From Streptomyces sp. CB01635 (GTDB lineage: Bacteria > Actinomycetota > Actinomycetes > Streptomycetales > Streptomycetaceae): a stretch of DNA of 64,000 nucleotides. The number at the start of each line of letters is the position of its first letter. Position 1 is the first letter of the stretch. The DNA lies in NCBI RefSeq assembly GCF_002803065.1, contig NZ_NNBL01000003.1:248001-312000 (forward strand), in the 5' to 3' direction. The notes below the pieces were generated by a model, which was not told where the DNA came from, made no database searches, and saw only the letters and a program-made list of their open reading frames with translations. This document shows, piece after piece, positions 55,199 to 64,000 of this stretch. Position numbers and translations under genes: made by a program.

Positions 55199-56983
55199 AT
55201 GACCACCACCGCATCCGCGCCCCGTGACGACGGCCACCCCTACCAGGACCCGTCCCGCCCCGTCGACGAGCGCGTCGAGGATCTCCTGGCCCGCATGACT
55301 CTCGCGGAGAAGGCCGGACAGGTCTTCCACACCGTGCTCCCCCTCCATCCGGACGGACGCCCGGTCGAGGACGGCGACGAGGCGATGGTGCCCACAGACA
55401 CCACCGGACTGATCCGGACACGTCTCATCAGCCACTTCAACGTCCTGGGCGCCGCGGGCGCCCGGCAGATGGCCGAATGGCACAACGCCCTTCAGGAGAT
55501 CGCCGCCGGCACCCGCCTCGGCATACCGGTCACTCTCTCCACCGACCCGCGGCACGCCTTCACCGACAACCCGGGTGCGTCCTTCACCGCAGGGCCGTTC
55601 TCCGCGTGGCCCGAGCCGCTGGGTCTGGCCGCGACCCGCGATCCCGAACTGGTGCACCAGTTCGCCGACACCGTCCGACGTGAGTACCTGGCCGTCGGCC
55701 TGCGCGTGGCTCTCCACCCGCAGATCGACCTGGCCACCGAGCCGCGCTGGTCCCGCCAGACAGGCACCTTCGGCTCGGACGCCGCCCTGACCGCCGAGCT
55801 GGTGCAGGCGTATGTCCACGGGCTGCAGGGGGAGGAGCTGGGCGGCCACTCCGTCAGCGCCATGGTCAAGCACTTCCCGGGCGGCGGCCCCCAGAAGGAC
55901 GGTGAGGACCCGCACTTCGCGCACGGCAAGGAGCAGGTCTATCCCGGCGGAATGCGGGACCACCACCTCCTGCCCTTCCGCGCCGCCATCGCCGCGGGGT
56001 GCGCGCAGATCATGCCGTACTACGGCCAGCCGATCGGCACGGACTGGGAAGAGGTGGGATTCGGCTTCAACCGCGGTGTCGTCACCGGGCTGTTGCGCGA
56101 GCAGCTGGGCTTCACCGGCATCGTGTGCACCGACTGGGGGCTGCTCACCGACGCCCCGATCCTCGGCGAACTGCACCAGGCGCGCGCCTGGGGAGTGGAA
56201 CACCTCGGTGTCGCCGAGCGGGCGGCGAAGGCCCTCGACGCCGGAGCCGACCAGTTCGGCGGTGAAGCCTGCCCGGAGGTGATCGTGGAACTGGTCCGCT
56301 CGGGCCGCGTCCCGGAGTCCCGTATAGACGCCTCGGTGCGACGCCTGCTGCGCGACAAGTTCCGTCTGGGACTGTTCGACAGCCCCTTCGTCGATCCCGG
56401 GACGGCCGAGGAAACAGTCGGCAACAGTGAGTTCCGCGCGGCCGGCGCGGCCGCGCAGCGCCGCTCCCTGACCGTACTGACCAACCACGAGCGGACACTC
56501 CCGGTCACCGGGACCCGGCCGAAGCTGTACGTCCGAGGAGTCTCGTCGGACGCGGCGGCCGCCTACGGAGAGGTGGTCGCCGACCCTGCCGCCGCCGAAC
56601 TGGCCATCCTGCGGCTACGCACGCCGTACGAGCCGCGAGAGGGCAGGTTCGAAGCCTTCTTCCACTCCGGGCGACTCGACTTCCCCGAGGACGAACTGAG
56701 CGACATCGTGGGCCTCTTGGAATCCGTGCCGACTCTCGTCTGCATCAACTTGGAGCGGCCGGCCGTCATCCCGGAGATCGCCGAGAAGGCGTCCGCGCTG
56801 ATCGCCGACTACGGCGCGAGTGACACCGCCCTGCTGGACGTCGCCTTCGGCCGGGCCGCCGGAGAGGGGCGCCTGCCGTTCGAGCTGCCCCGCTCCATGG
56901 CGGCCGTCGCGGCCTCGCGTCCGGACGTACCCAACGACACCCCCGACCCCGTCTTCCCGCACGGACACGGACTGCCCCTCTGA
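55199..56983 (+). CDS. GH3-family beta-glucosidase-like enzyme, cytoplasmic
   Basis: A 594-residue enzyme without signal peptide. The GH3 (beta/alpha)8 domain runs to about 390: RVEDLLARMTLAEKAGQVF, KHFPGGGP (224-231) and GFTGIVCTDWGLLTD with the expected nucleophile Asp312. A shorter alpha/beta sandwich domain follows (to about 594), where the acid/base usually lies; I cannot place it. Start ATG 55199 follows GGAGA. It sits 132 bases downstream of the sugar importer gene in the same direction. Confidence 0.88.
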   Translation: MTTTASAPRDDGHPYQDPSRPVDERVEDLLARMTLAEKAGQVFHTVLPLHPDGRPVEDGDEAMVPTDTTGLIRTRLISHFNVLGAAGARQMAEWHNALQEIAAGTRLGIPVTLSTDPRHAFTDNPGASFTAGPFSAWPEPLGLAATRDPELVHQFADTVRREYLAVGLRVALHPQIDLATEPRWSRQTGTFGSDAALTAELVQAYVHGLQGEELGGHSVSAMVKHFPGGGPQKDGEDPHFAHGKEQVYPGGMRDHHLLPFRAAIAAGCAQIMPYYGQPIGTDWEEVGFGFNRGVVTGLLREQLGFTGIVCTDWGLLTDAPILGELHQARAWGVEHLGVAERAAKALDAGADQFGGEACPEVIVELVRSGRVPESRIDASVRRLLRDKFRLGLFDSPFVDPGTAEETVGNSEFRAAGAAAQRRSLTVLTNHERTLPVTGTRPKLYVRGVSSDAAAAYGEVVADPAAAELAILRLRTPYEPREGRFEAFFHSGRLDFPEDELSDIVGLLESVPTLVCINLERPAVIPEIAEKASALIADYGASDTALLDVAFGRAAGEGRLPFELPRSMAAVAASRPDVPNDTPDPVFPHGHGLPL

Positions 56984-57073
56984 CTCCCGGAATTGTTCGG
57001 GACTCGCAGACACCGGGTGGCAGGCAACCGCGCCCGCCACCGCCTCCGACGTGAACAAAGGGACACGCCCGCC

Positions 57074-58189
57074 ATGCCCACCACCTCCCGCTCCCGCATC
57101 ATGCTCGCCACCGCCGCCACCGCCGCCACCGCCGCCACCGCCGCCGTACTCGCAAGTCTCACCGCGGTGGCCTACGCCCTGCCGCAGGCCACGGAGGCCG
57201 CCGCCCACGCAGAACCCTCGGCCGAACCGCTGGCCGGACTGCGCGTCCTGCTGTCCAACGACGACTCCATGCAGGCCGCCAAGGCCTCCCACGCCGACGG
57301 GCTGGGCCTTTACGAGATGCGCAAGGCGCTGTGCGCCGCGGGCGCCGACGTCGTCGTCATGGCGCCGTGGCAGGTGCAGTCCGGCAAGGGCACCGCCGTC
57401 ACCAACGGCGGCGCGCTCACGCTGGCTCGGCGCACACGGCTGCCCGCCGGCTACGAGAACGACTGCTCAGGCGTACCGTCCGGCTCGCCCGTCTACGGGG
57501 TGTGCCTGTCCGACGACGCCTGCGGCGCCGGCACACCGAGCGCGACACCGGCCGACACCGTCAAGTTCGCCCTCCGCTCGGGCCTCGCCGCCAAGGTCGG
57601 CTGGGCCGACGGCCCCGACGTGGTCGTGACCGGCATCAACTCCGGGCCGAACGTCAGCGCGCAGGTCAACGACTCCGGCACGGTCGGCGCCGCTGTCGCC
57701 GCCATCGACGACGGTGTTCCCGCGATCGCCTTCTCCTCCTCATCCGGCGACAGCACCAACACCTACTTCCCGGTCGCCAACTACCGGGACAACGCCGAGT
57801 TCGGTGCCCGTCTTCTCGCCGGAATGCGCGAACGCTCCCTGTTCACCGGCAAGTTCGCCGTCAAGGTCGACTACCCCGACGTCAGCGGGGGACGGCGGGC
57901 CAAGCCGCCACTGTGGACCGGCATCGGCCACGGCAAGGTCGTCTGGCACGACTACGCGGCACGCCGAGGCAGCGGCGACACCTTCGACATCGTCCCCGGC
58001 GTCTGTGCGGACAGGCCCGGCGACTCCTGCACGGAAACCGTGCGGCGGGCCGACTCCACCGCGCTGCTCAGCGGCCATGTCGCCGTCGCGCCCGTCACCG
58101 CGGACCGCACCTACGGCGCCATCGTTGACGGCGGGAAGAACCTGCGGAAGCTGAAGCACTACGTCGAGCAGGACGCCCCGCGCCCGTAA
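57074..58189 (+). CDS. Secreted SurE-family 5'/3'-nucleotidase-like phosphatase
   Basis: The 371-residue protein is an exported SurE-type phosphatase. SurE proteins are normally cytoplasmic nucleoside-monophosphate phosphatases of about 250 residues. A signal peptide (about 1-46) contains four Ala-Thr-Ala repeats. The metal site is visible as LLSNDD (Asn62-Asp63-Asp64), with VMAPWQVQSGKGTAVT, PDVVVTGINSGPNVS and DSGTVGAAVAAIDDGVPAIA as further blocks. Four Cys residues in two pairs (DCSGVPSGSPVYGVC, CADRPGDSC) suggest disulfides, fitting export. Start ATG 57074 follows AAAGGGA. Its role may be phosphate scavenging; the link to the sugar genes is by position only. Confidence 0.85.
   Translation: MPTTSRSRIMLATAATAATAATAAVLASLTAVAYALPQATEAAAHAEPSAEPLAGLRVLLSNDDSMQAAKASHADGLGLYEMRKALCAAGADVVVMAPWQVQSGKGTAVTNGGALTLARRTRLPAGYENDCSGVPSGSPVYGVCLSDDACGAGTPSATPADTVKFALRSGLAAKVGWADGPDVVVTGINSGPNVSAQVNDSGTVGAAVAAIDDGVPAIAFSSSSGDSTNTYFPVANYRDNAEFGARLLAGMRERSLFTGKFAVKVDYPDVSGGRRAKPPLWTGIGHGKVVWHDYAARRGSGDTFDIVPGVCADRPGDSCTETVRRADSTALLSGHVAVAPVTADRTYGAIVDGGKNLRKLKHYVEQDAPRP
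57107..57142 (+). repeat. Four perfect copies of GCCACCGCC in the SurE signal peptide
   Basis: A 9-bp unit is repeated four times without mismatch in frame, coding Ala-Thr-Ala each time. It lies in the signal-peptide hydrophobic core, and gain or loss of a unit would keep the frame but change signal length. Confidence 0.9.
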
Positions 58190-58248
58190 GACCGGAGCAG
58201 ATCCCGACTCCTCCACCTCGACGCCGTACAAGACACAAGGAGCAACCA

Positions 58249-59793
58249 GTGACCGACCACGCCGCAGAGCCGCCCGTCGTCCGCACCGCCCACGGCCCTG
58301 TGCGCGGTGAGCGCCGCGACACCGGCGTCCGATTCCTCGGCATCCCGTACGCCCAACCCCCTGTCGGCGCACTCCGGTTCGCCGCGCCCGTCCCTCCCGA
58401 GCCGTGGTCCGATGTGCTGGACGCCACCGCCTACGGACCTACCGCGCAGCGTCGCCCCCTGGCAGAGGTCACCTTCATCCCCGAGCCGAGCATCCCGGGC
58501 GACGGGACGCTCAATCTCAACGTGTTCACCCCGGACCTCTCTCCGGATGCCGGCCTGCCGGTGATGGTGTGGATCCACGGAGGTGGCTTCCTCGCCGGAT
58601 CCCAGGCGAGCCCTTGGTACGACGGCGCCGCCTTCAACCGCGACGGGGTGGTCGTCGTCTCGATCGGCTACCGGCTCGGCTTCGACGGCTTCGGATGGAT
58701 CTCCGACGCACCGCACAACCGCACCGTCCGTGACTGGTTGCTGGCCCTTGAATGGGTGCGGGACAACATCCGGGGCTTCGGAGGGGACCCCGACCGGGTC
58801 ACCATCGCGGGTCAGTCGGCGGGCGGTGCCGCCGTGCTGACCCTGCTGGGCATGCCCCGTGCGCAGCACCTGTTCCACCGCGTGCACTGTCTGTCCGGCC
58901 CGGTTTCGCAGGTGTCGACGACGGTGGCGGAACGTCTGGGCCGCAAGCTGGCCGAACTGGGCGGCGTGCCACCGACCCGAACAGGCTTGTCCCAGCTGAG
59001 CGAGGGGCAGATCCTTGATCTGCAGAAGCAGGTGTCCTCGCCGGCAGCGGACACCGATGCGGATGCGGATACGGGCGCGGGCACGGACCCGGACGATGCT
59101 CTGGCCGGGATCGCCGGCCTGATCGCCGAGAACCTGCCCTTTGCCCCCATGATCGACGGCGACTTGATCCCCGAGGCCACCCTGGACGCCCTCACCGCGG
59201 GCGTGGGAGCTGACAAGGAGCTCGTACTCGGTGCCACCGACCACGAGTTCACCATGGCGCTGCACCCCATGCGGGACCGACTTGCCACGGCGGCGCCGGC
59301 CCGGATCCTCACCGCGTGCGGTGTGGACGGGACCGTCGCCGCCGCGTACGTCGCAGATCACCCCGGCCTTGACACGGCCGACCTCGTCGGCCAGTACGTC
59401 ACGGACCGTCTCTTCCGCACAGCCGTGGCCCGGGTCGCCAGGGCCCGCGGTTCCGCCCCCACCTGGCTGTACCGCTTCGCCTGGCGCTCGCCCGTCCTCG
59501 GCCTGGCCACGCACTGCCTCGACGTGCCGTTCCACTTCGACTGCCTCGACGCCGAAGGGGTCACCGCGGTAGCCGGTGCCGAGCCGCCCAAGACCCTTGC
59601 CACGGATGTCCACGGCGCGGCGGTCGAGTTCATCCGCGACGGCAGGCCGGGATGGAAGCCCTGGATCTCCAGCGCCCCGACCACGCGGGTCTTCGACACC
59701 CGCTCCTCCGACACAGGCGACGGCTATGCCGACGTAAGTGCCCTGCTCCCCCCGCCCCAAAGTCCGACGACGCCCGGCGGAAGTAAGTGCTGA
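58249..59793 (+). CDS. Type-B carboxylesterase
   Basis: A 514-residue esterase of the cholinesterase/para-nitrobenzyl-esterase family. Motifs are GVRFLGIPYAQPPVGALRF, the oxyanion hole HGGGF (110-114), the nucleophile elbow GQSAGG with Ser190, and a C-terminal HCLDVPFHF with the probable catalytic His. There is no signal peptide. An acidic insert (TDADADTGAGTD, about 266-277) is unusual. The GTG start lies behind AAGGAG. It is 59 bases downstream of the SurE gene and may share its transcript. Confidence 0.87.
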   Translation: MTDHAAEPPVVRTAHGPVRGERRDTGVRFLGIPYAQPPVGALRFAAPVPPEPWSDVLDATAYGPTAQRRPLAEVTFIPEPSIPGDGTLNLNVFTPDLSPDAGLPVMVWIHGGGFLAGSQASPWYDGAAFNRDGVVVVSIGYRLGFDGFGWISDAPHNRTVRDWLLALEWVRDNIRGFGGDPDRVTIAGQSAGGAAVLTLLGMPRAQHLFHRVHCLSGPVSQVSTTVAERLGRKLAELGGVPPTRTGLSQLSEGQILDLQKQVSSPAADTDADADTGAGTDPDDALAGIAGLIAENLPFAPMIDGDLIPEATLDALTAGVGADKELVLGATDHEFTMALHPMRDRLATAAPARILTACGVDGTVAAAYVADHPGLDTADLVGQYVTDRLFRTAVARVARARGSAPTWLYRFAWRSPVLGLATHCLDVPFHFDCLDAEGVTAVAGAEPPKTLATDVHGAAVEFIRDGRPGWKPWISSAPTTRVFDTRSSDTGDGYADVSALLPPPQSPTTPGGSKC

Positions 59794-59815
59794 GGTAAGT
59801 ACTGAAGTAAGTGAT
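59779..59815 (+). repeat. Three short repeats (R)GTAAGTRCTGA at the carboxylesterase end
   Basis: AGTAAGTGCTGA, GGTAAGTACTGA and AGTAAGTGATCG follow one another at a 12-bp period across the stop codon. They supply several TGA/TAA stops. Origin unknown; simple slippage is likely. Confidence 0.65.
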
Positions 59816-59849
59816 CGAAGGGTGCGTGCGGTGACCGGCCGATGCCCTG

Positions 59850-61157
59850 TCAGGCCCGCTGCGTCGCCGGGCGCTTCGTACGGGGCCGCCGGGCCAGCCG
59901 CTCCAAGGTGAACGGACGGGTTGCCTCGGCCGCCGCGCGGTCACCGGTCACCAGGCCGGCGACCGCGCGCCCGGTGACGGGGGCGAGCATCAGGCCGAGC
60001 ATGTTGTGACCGCCGGCCGCGACGATCCGCGAGGTGCCGGGGACCGCACCGATCAGGGGCAGTCCGTCACGCGTCAGCGGCCGGGCGCCCACCCACTCCT
60101 CCTCGCGGTCCGCCCAGTCGGCGCCCTCGAGGTAGGGGCGGGCGGCCGCGACGACGGCCCGGACCCGGGCCTCGCGGTAGCGGTCGGCGTCGGCCTCGAA
60201 CTCCATCGTGCCGGCGACCCGGATCCGTTCGCCGGTCTCGTCCAGCGGGGTGAGCACCACATGTGCCGTTCCCAGATGTACGAGCCGGCGCAGCGGCTGC
60301 CTGGAGCGCACCGAGAAGCTGTAGCCCTTGCCGGGGAACAGGCCGGGGTCGACACCGAGGCCCCGCAGCAGAGTCTGCGACCACACGCCGGCGGCCACCA
60401 CGGCACGGTCCGCGCCGTACGTGCCGGCCGAGGACCGCACCTGCACCCCGCCCCGTACCTCGTCGACCGAGGTGACCCGGGCGCCCTCCACGATGTGTAC
60501 GCCGTTGTCCCGGAGCCGGGCGGCCAGGCCGTCGACGAACCTGGACGGGTCGACCGACCACTGATCCTCGACGACGAATCCCGCCTGGGCGGTGTCCGAG
60601 AGCGCCGGCTCCGTCGTGGCCATATCGGCACGGTCCAGCACCCCGTCCGCCGACAGCGGCGCACCCAGCGCGGCGAACGAGGCGTGTGCACGGCCCGCGT
60701 CCTCGTGCGACGGGAACGCGAACAGATAGCCGTCCTTGCGCGCCGCCCCGTCCGCACCGAGCTGCTCAAGCTCCTCGAACAGCGCGAAGGTGTCCTTGGC
60801 GAACCCGGCGAGAGCCTGCGCACCGTGCTGGTGGTCGCGGCGGTTCGCCCGCCGGGCGAAGCCGGTGAGGAAGCGGACCAGTTCGGCGTTGGGGCGGGGG
60901 TGGACGTGCAGGGCGCTGTCGGGGCGGTGGATGCCGCGCAGGGCCTTCGTGATCACGCCGGGCGCGGGCAGCGGCTCCACGAGGTCGGGGCAGATCTCGC
61001 CGGCGTTGCCGCGTGAGGAGCCGCTGCCCACCCGGTCGCGCTCAAGGACCGTGACATCCAGGCCGGCCGCTCGCAGGTAGTGGGCGCAGGCGAGTCCGAT
61101 GACGCCCGCACCTATGACGATCACGGACTTCGGGGCGGGGGAGGGGAGGGTGTTCAT
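59850..61157 (-). CDS. FAD-dependent D-amino-acid dehydrogenase (DadA-like)
   Basis: A 435-residue flavoprotein of the DAO family. VIVIGAGVIGLACAHYLRAAG (about 12-32; core VIGAGVIGLACA) binds FAD, followed by GSGSSRGNAGEICPD, the STRxNAG-like motif of DadA. The C-terminal GARPLTRDGLPLIGAVP and GGHNMLGLMLAPVTG are family-defining. The likely reaction is oxidation of a D-amino acid or other secondary amine to the 2-oxo acid at the membrane. The start overlaps the MFS gene's end by four bases, so the two are coupled. Confidence 0.88.
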   Translation of the reverse strand: MNTLPSPAPKSVIVIGAGVIGLACAHYLRAAGLDVTVLERDRVGSGSSRGNAGEICPDLVEPLPAPGVITKALRGIHRPDSALHVHPRPNAELVRFLTGFARRANRRDHQHGAQALAGFAKDTFALFEELEQLGADGAARKDGYLFAFPSHEDAGRAHASFAALGAPLSADGVLDRADMATTEPALSDTAQAGFVVEDQWSVDPSRFVDGLAARLRDNGVHIVEGARVTSVDEVRGGVQVRSSAGTYGADRAVVAAGVWSQTLLRGLGVDPGLFPGKGYSFSVRSRQPLRRLVHLGTAHVVLTPLDETGERIRVAGTMEFEADADRYREARVRAVVAAARPYLEGADWADREEEWVGARPLTRDGLPLIGAVPGTSRIVAAGGHNMLGLMLAPVTGRAVAGLVTGDRAAAEATRPFTLERLARRPRTKRPATQRA

Positions 61158-62614
61158 ATGAGGTCCGTGACTTCGGTGGAGGGAGTGGATGAGATGGAGG
61201 CGACGGTTGGCGTGGGGGCCGAGAGGGAGAGAGCCGGGCCGAGCGACGAGGTGGGCTCGCCCGAGGTGGCCGCTTCGTCCAGCGACAGGCCGCGCGTCTC
61301 CGGAGCGAGCAGCAGCGTGGCGAGCCAGCCGGCCAGCGCGATACCCGCGCCGACGAGCATGGCAAGGTGCGTGCTGTGGCCGAGGAGCACCGGTGCGCCG
61401 AAGGTCCCGATCGCCGCGCCGACCCGGCTGACACCGGCAGCGAAACCGTTGGCGGTGGCCCGCACCTCGGTGGGGAACAGCTCGGAGGGGTACAGCGCCT
61501 GAAGACACTGGCTCGCGAAGGCCGTCACGCCGAATACGGCGAACAGGAGCACCACCAGCCAGACAGGCGGGTCGGCCACCGCGGCGAGGCCGGTCAGCGG
61601 CAGCACGGAGGCTCCGAAGCTCCAGAGCAGCAGGGCGCGCCGGCCCCGGTTGACCATCAGCATGCCGGAGAGCGAGCCCAGCACGAAGAACAGCTGCACG
61701 GCAACAGCTCCGAGATAGGAGTCCGTACCCTCGCCGAGCCCGAAGGACGCCAGGATGGTCGGCTCGTACGTCGTGATCGCGTAGATCGGCAGCAGCTGGC
61801 AGCACCAGAACAGGCAGACGAACAGCGTGCGCCGGCCATAGCCGTTGCGGAAGATGTCGCTGTAGCGCGGCGTGACGGCCGGCCGGACCGGCGCCACCGC
61901 GGCGCCGACGTCGCCGCCCATCCTGCGCAGCACTGCCCGCGCCTCCTCGATGCGTCCCCGGCTCAACAGCCACTGGGGCGACTCCGGCGTGCGCAGCCTG
62001 AACAGGAGAACCACCGTCGCCGGCACGGCGCTGCTCGCGAGCAGCAGACGCCAGTCGTCGAGACCGCTGCGCAGCATCAGCCAGCCGACGGCGTAGGCCA
62101 CCGCGGCGCCCGCCGACCACATCGTGACGAGGACGACCATCAACGGTCCGCGGGAACGTTCCGGAGCGAACTCCGCGGCGATCGTGCCCGCGATCGCGAA
62201 GTCCGCGCCGATCGCCACGCCCATCAGGAACCGCAGCACCACCAGCTGCCAGGCCGCGTCCGCGCCGTACTGCAGGGCCGACAGCACGATGAACGCGGCC
62301 ATCGCGGCCAGATAGACCTTGCGCCGGCCGATCCGGTCGGTGACATACCCGAAGGCAAGGCCGCCGGCGAACATGCCGACCAAAGAGGCGGATCCGATCA
62401 AGCCCGCGCCGCCGGGGCCCAGTTGGAAGGCCGAGGTCACCAGGGGGAGCGCGACACCGATGATGCTGAGGATGTAGCCGTCGCAGAACTCACCGCCACC
62501 GGCGTACAACGTGATGAGCCAGCCGGCACGCGAGCTCGTGCGGGAACTGTTCGGGGAGGCGCCGGCCGGGGACGGTGCGGCGACGGCGTCCGGGGAACCG
62601 GGTGAGGCGGCCAT
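61154..62614 (-). CDS. MFS transporter, sugar/acid porter type
   Basis: A 486-residue, 12-segment transporter. The loop 2-3 motif YVTDRIGRRKVYLAAM, the ERSRGPLM segment after TM4, PESPQWLLSRGRIEEA after TM6 and the APETRGLSLDE end are those of the sugar porter/AAHS-like groups. The first gene of the pair, it presumably imports the amine or amino acid used by the DadA-like enzyme. Its start faces the divergent CdaR/PucR gene. Confidence 0.88.
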   Translation of the reverse strand: MAASPGSPDAVAAPSPAGASPNSSRTSSRAGWLITLYAGGGEFCDGYILSIIGVALPLVTSAFQLGPGGAGLIGSASLVGMFAGGLAFGYVTDRIGRRKVYLAAMAAFIVLSALQYGADAAWQLVVLRFLMGVAIGADFAIAGTIAAEFAPERSRGPLMVVLVTMWSAGAAVAYAVGWLMLRSGLDDWRLLLASSAVPATVVLLFRLRTPESPQWLLSRGRIEEARAVLRRMGGDVGAAVAPVRPAVTPRYSDIFRNGYGRRTLFVCLFWCCQLLPIYAITTYEPTILASFGLGEGTDSYLGAVAVQLFFVLGSLSGMLMVNRGRRALLLWSFGASVLPLTGLAAVADPPVWLVVLLFAVFGVTAFASQCLQALYPSELFPTEVRATANGFAAGVSRVGAAIGTFGAPVLLGHSTHLAMLVGAGIALAGWLATLLLAPETRGLSLDEAATSGEPTSSLGPALSLSAPTPTVASISSTPSTEVTDLI

Positions 62615-62724
62615 GGGCAGCTCCTGGCAGACAGAGGGTGACGAGGGGAAGAACAGCGGTGAAGGAGATCAGGGACGGACGGCGGCGCCGAACGCTGGAG
62701 ACGAAGGTAGTCACGGCCCTCCCG

Positions 62725-62748
62725 CTGGTCATCGTGCAGATCGACCAG
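62725..62748. promoter_or_regulatory. CTGGTC-N12-GACCAG dyad between the MFS and PucR-type genes
   Basis: Perfect 6-bp arms (62725-62730 and 62743-62748) with a 12-base centre lie in the 177-base divergent gap. It is a possible binding site for the PucR-type activator. The arms are short, so chance is possible. Confidence 0.35.
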
Positions 62749-62791
62749 GACCAGCAGACCTTTGCCGGACAGCCCTTGTACGATCCGCACG

Positions 62792-63973
62792 ATGAAGTCC
62801 GACAGCCTCCCCCTGCCTGTTGCCGCCTCGGCCGTGCTGACCCCGAAGCTCGCCCACGAGATCGCCCAGGACATCAGCCGCATCGTCGGCTTCAATGTGC
62901 TGATCACCGACGCGGACGCCGTGGTCATCGGCAGCGGTGACCCGGCGCGCCTGGGCGCGGTGCACGAAGCCTCGCTCGACGTGCTGCGCACCCTGCGGCC
63001 CACCGCGCACACGGCCGCCCAGGCGCGCCCGCTGAGCGGGGTGCGCCCGGGCGTCAGCCTTCCGCTGCTCCTCGGGGACGAGGCGGTCGGTACGGTCGGC
63101 CTGACCGGGTCACCCGCCCGTGTGCGCCAGTTCGGCCTGGTGGTCCAGCGGCAGACCGAGATCCTGCTCCAGGAAGCCGCCGCGACCCGTAGCCGCATGC
63201 TGCACGCCGGCGCCGTCCACGACCTCCTGCGCGGCATCGCCTACTACGACCCCGATCTCGTCGACGCCGCCACGCTGTCCTCCCGGATGGCCGAACTCGG
63301 CTTCAGCCCCGCACTGCCCCGCCGTGCGCTGCTCCTGGGCACCCGTGCCGCCGCGGGCGGGCCCGAGGCGCCCGCCGTCTCACCGCCGGCCGTGCTCCGC
63401 GCCGCCGGCTCGGTCTTCGGTCACCGGCAGGACCTCCTCGGGCACCTCGATTCCGGTCATGTCCTCGTCCTCCATCACGACCCCGACGGACGCTTCCTGG
63501 AACGCTGCGCCCAGTTGTGCGCCCTGCTCGCCGAACGCGCCGGTGCGCATCCGACGATCGGCCACGCGCAGCCGGCCACCGGCCCGGCCGCACTGCACGC
63601 CGCATACCAGGACGCCGCCGCGGCCCTCGGTCTCGGACCGCGGCTCGACGCGTCCCGCAATGTCTTCGCCGCCCACGAGGTCCGCGTCCCTCAGCTGCTC
63701 GCCTCCGTGCCGCCGCAGGCGCGAAGCCGCTTCCGTGACGCCGTGCTGGGGACACTGCCCGAAGCGCCGGACTGGCCGCAGCTGCGCGAGACCCTCATCG
63801 CCTGGGCGGAGGGCGGCTTCAGCCTGGTAGGGGCGGCGCGGCTGCTGCACATCCACCGCAACACGCTGCTCTACCGCCTGGACAAGATCACCCGGCTCTC
63901 GGGCCGCCCGGTCCGCGAACCCGCCGAGGGCATAGCCCTCTACCTGGCCTGCCGGACGGAGCCGTCGCCGTAG
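62792..63973 (+). CDS. CdaR/PucR-family transcriptional regulator
   Basis: A 393-residue regulator. The N-terminal sugar-diacid-recognition-type domain (LAHEIAQDISRIVGFNVLITDADAVVIGSGD, start LAHEIAQDISRIVGFNV) runs to about 135, a GGDEF-like middle region follows, and the C-terminal PucR helix-turn-helix is GAARLLHIHRNTLLYRLDKITRLSG (core LLHIHRNTLLYRLDKI, about 350-375). This matches CdaR (SdaR), an activator of D-glycerate-type catabolism in E. coli. It is divergent from the MFS-DadA pair and most likely controls it. ATG 62792 is preferred; an in-frame alternative lies at 62762. Confidence 0.88.
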   Translation: MKSDSLPLPVAASAVLTPKLAHEIAQDISRIVGFNVLITDADAVVIGSGDPARLGAVHEASLDVLRTLRPTAHTAAQARPLSGVRPGVSLPLLLGDEAVGTVGLTGSPARVRQFGLVVQRQTEILLQEAAATRSRMLHAGAVHDLLRGIAYYDPDLVDAATLSSRMAELGFSPALPRRALLLGTRAAAGGPEAPAVSPPAVLRAAGSVFGHRQDLLGHLDSGHVLVLHHDPDGRFLERCAQLCALLAERAGAHPTIGHAQPATGPAALHAAYQDAAAALGLGPRLDASRNVFAAHEVRVPQLLASVPPQARSRFRDAVLGTLPEAPDWPQLRETLIAWAEGGFSLVGAARLLHIHRNTLLYRLDKITRLSGRPVREPAEGIALYLACRTEPSP

Positions 63974-64000
63974 CCGGACCGGGGCGATCGGACTCTGCCA

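Overview
The window is very GC-rich, densely coded chromosomal DNA with third-position GC bias, GGAGG-type ribosome binding sites, many GTG starts, and families typical of high-GC actinobacteria (DUF7144, amphi-Trp, ROK and LacI sugar regulators, QueD of the Streptomyces type, Cys-ending leader peptide). It is best read as accessory or arm DNA of a Streptomyces-like organism. No rRNA, CRISPR array, transposase, integrase or origin was seen.

Region by region. (1) 192-5850: a sulfur-scavenging unit. A short leader peptide with the RxxxDLxRxAxAxC signature and a hairpin precede a sulfonate-type ABC importer, a TauD-family protein in which the iron-binding HxD motif reads HxG, a broken MFS gene, and an SsuD-like flavin monooxygenase. 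(2) 6138-9408: an AlkZ-type winged-helix protein and a divergent TetR / membrane-protein pair sharing two palindromes. The 3' half of a tRNA-Pro gene with its terminator follows at 9414-9506 and looks like an attachment-site scar. (3) 9584-26580: a glycan locus with an (alpha/alpha)6 secreted protein, LacI, GH110, GH36, ROK, a three-gene sugar ABC importer, GH27, GH95 and an SGNH esterase. The enzyme set fits removal of alpha-galactose and alpha-fucose or L-galactose from branched glycans. (4) 26851-28875: quercetinase (queD) plus an esterase under a divergent MarR regulator with twin 15-bp operators. (5) 28957-34445: remnant of a tannase/feruloyl esterase, then a catabolic cluster: a dehydrogenase fused to an RraA domain, a TRAP-type large permease, a small membrane protein, an IclR regulator and a cyclase-family hydrolase. 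The same GATAA-N3-TTATC palindrome lies before the fusion gene and before the IclR gene.

(6) 35334-38002: small stand-alone genes (NmrA-like, CMD, DUF7144, amphi-Trp). (7) 38328-48783: an ECF-like sigma factor with a predicted membrane anchor and Pro-rich tail, convergent with an eight-gene minus-strand operon. That operon joins a branched-chain-amino-acid-type ABC importer (LivH and LivM fused) to a surface-anchored protein, two small membrane proteins and a lytic transglycosylase. A divergent IclR gene follows. (8) 49532-52204: a possible 33-codon upstream ORF overlapping a GAF-SpoIIE phosphatase gene, then a MASE1 membrane sensor. (9) 52451-59793: LacI, a GPH-type sugar importer, GH3, a secreted SurE and a type-B carboxylesterase. 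(10) 59850-63973: D-amino-acid dehydrogenase plus MFS transporter, divergent from a CdaR/PucR regulator.

The most distinctive observations are the HxG TauD homologue inside a leader-controlled sulfur operon, the duplicated leader/attenuator segment, the tRNA-Pro scar, the dehydrogenase-RraA fusion with its shared operators, the membrane-tethered sigma factor, and the alpha-galactoside enzyme set. All functional calls come from reading sequence and family knowledge; no database search was run.
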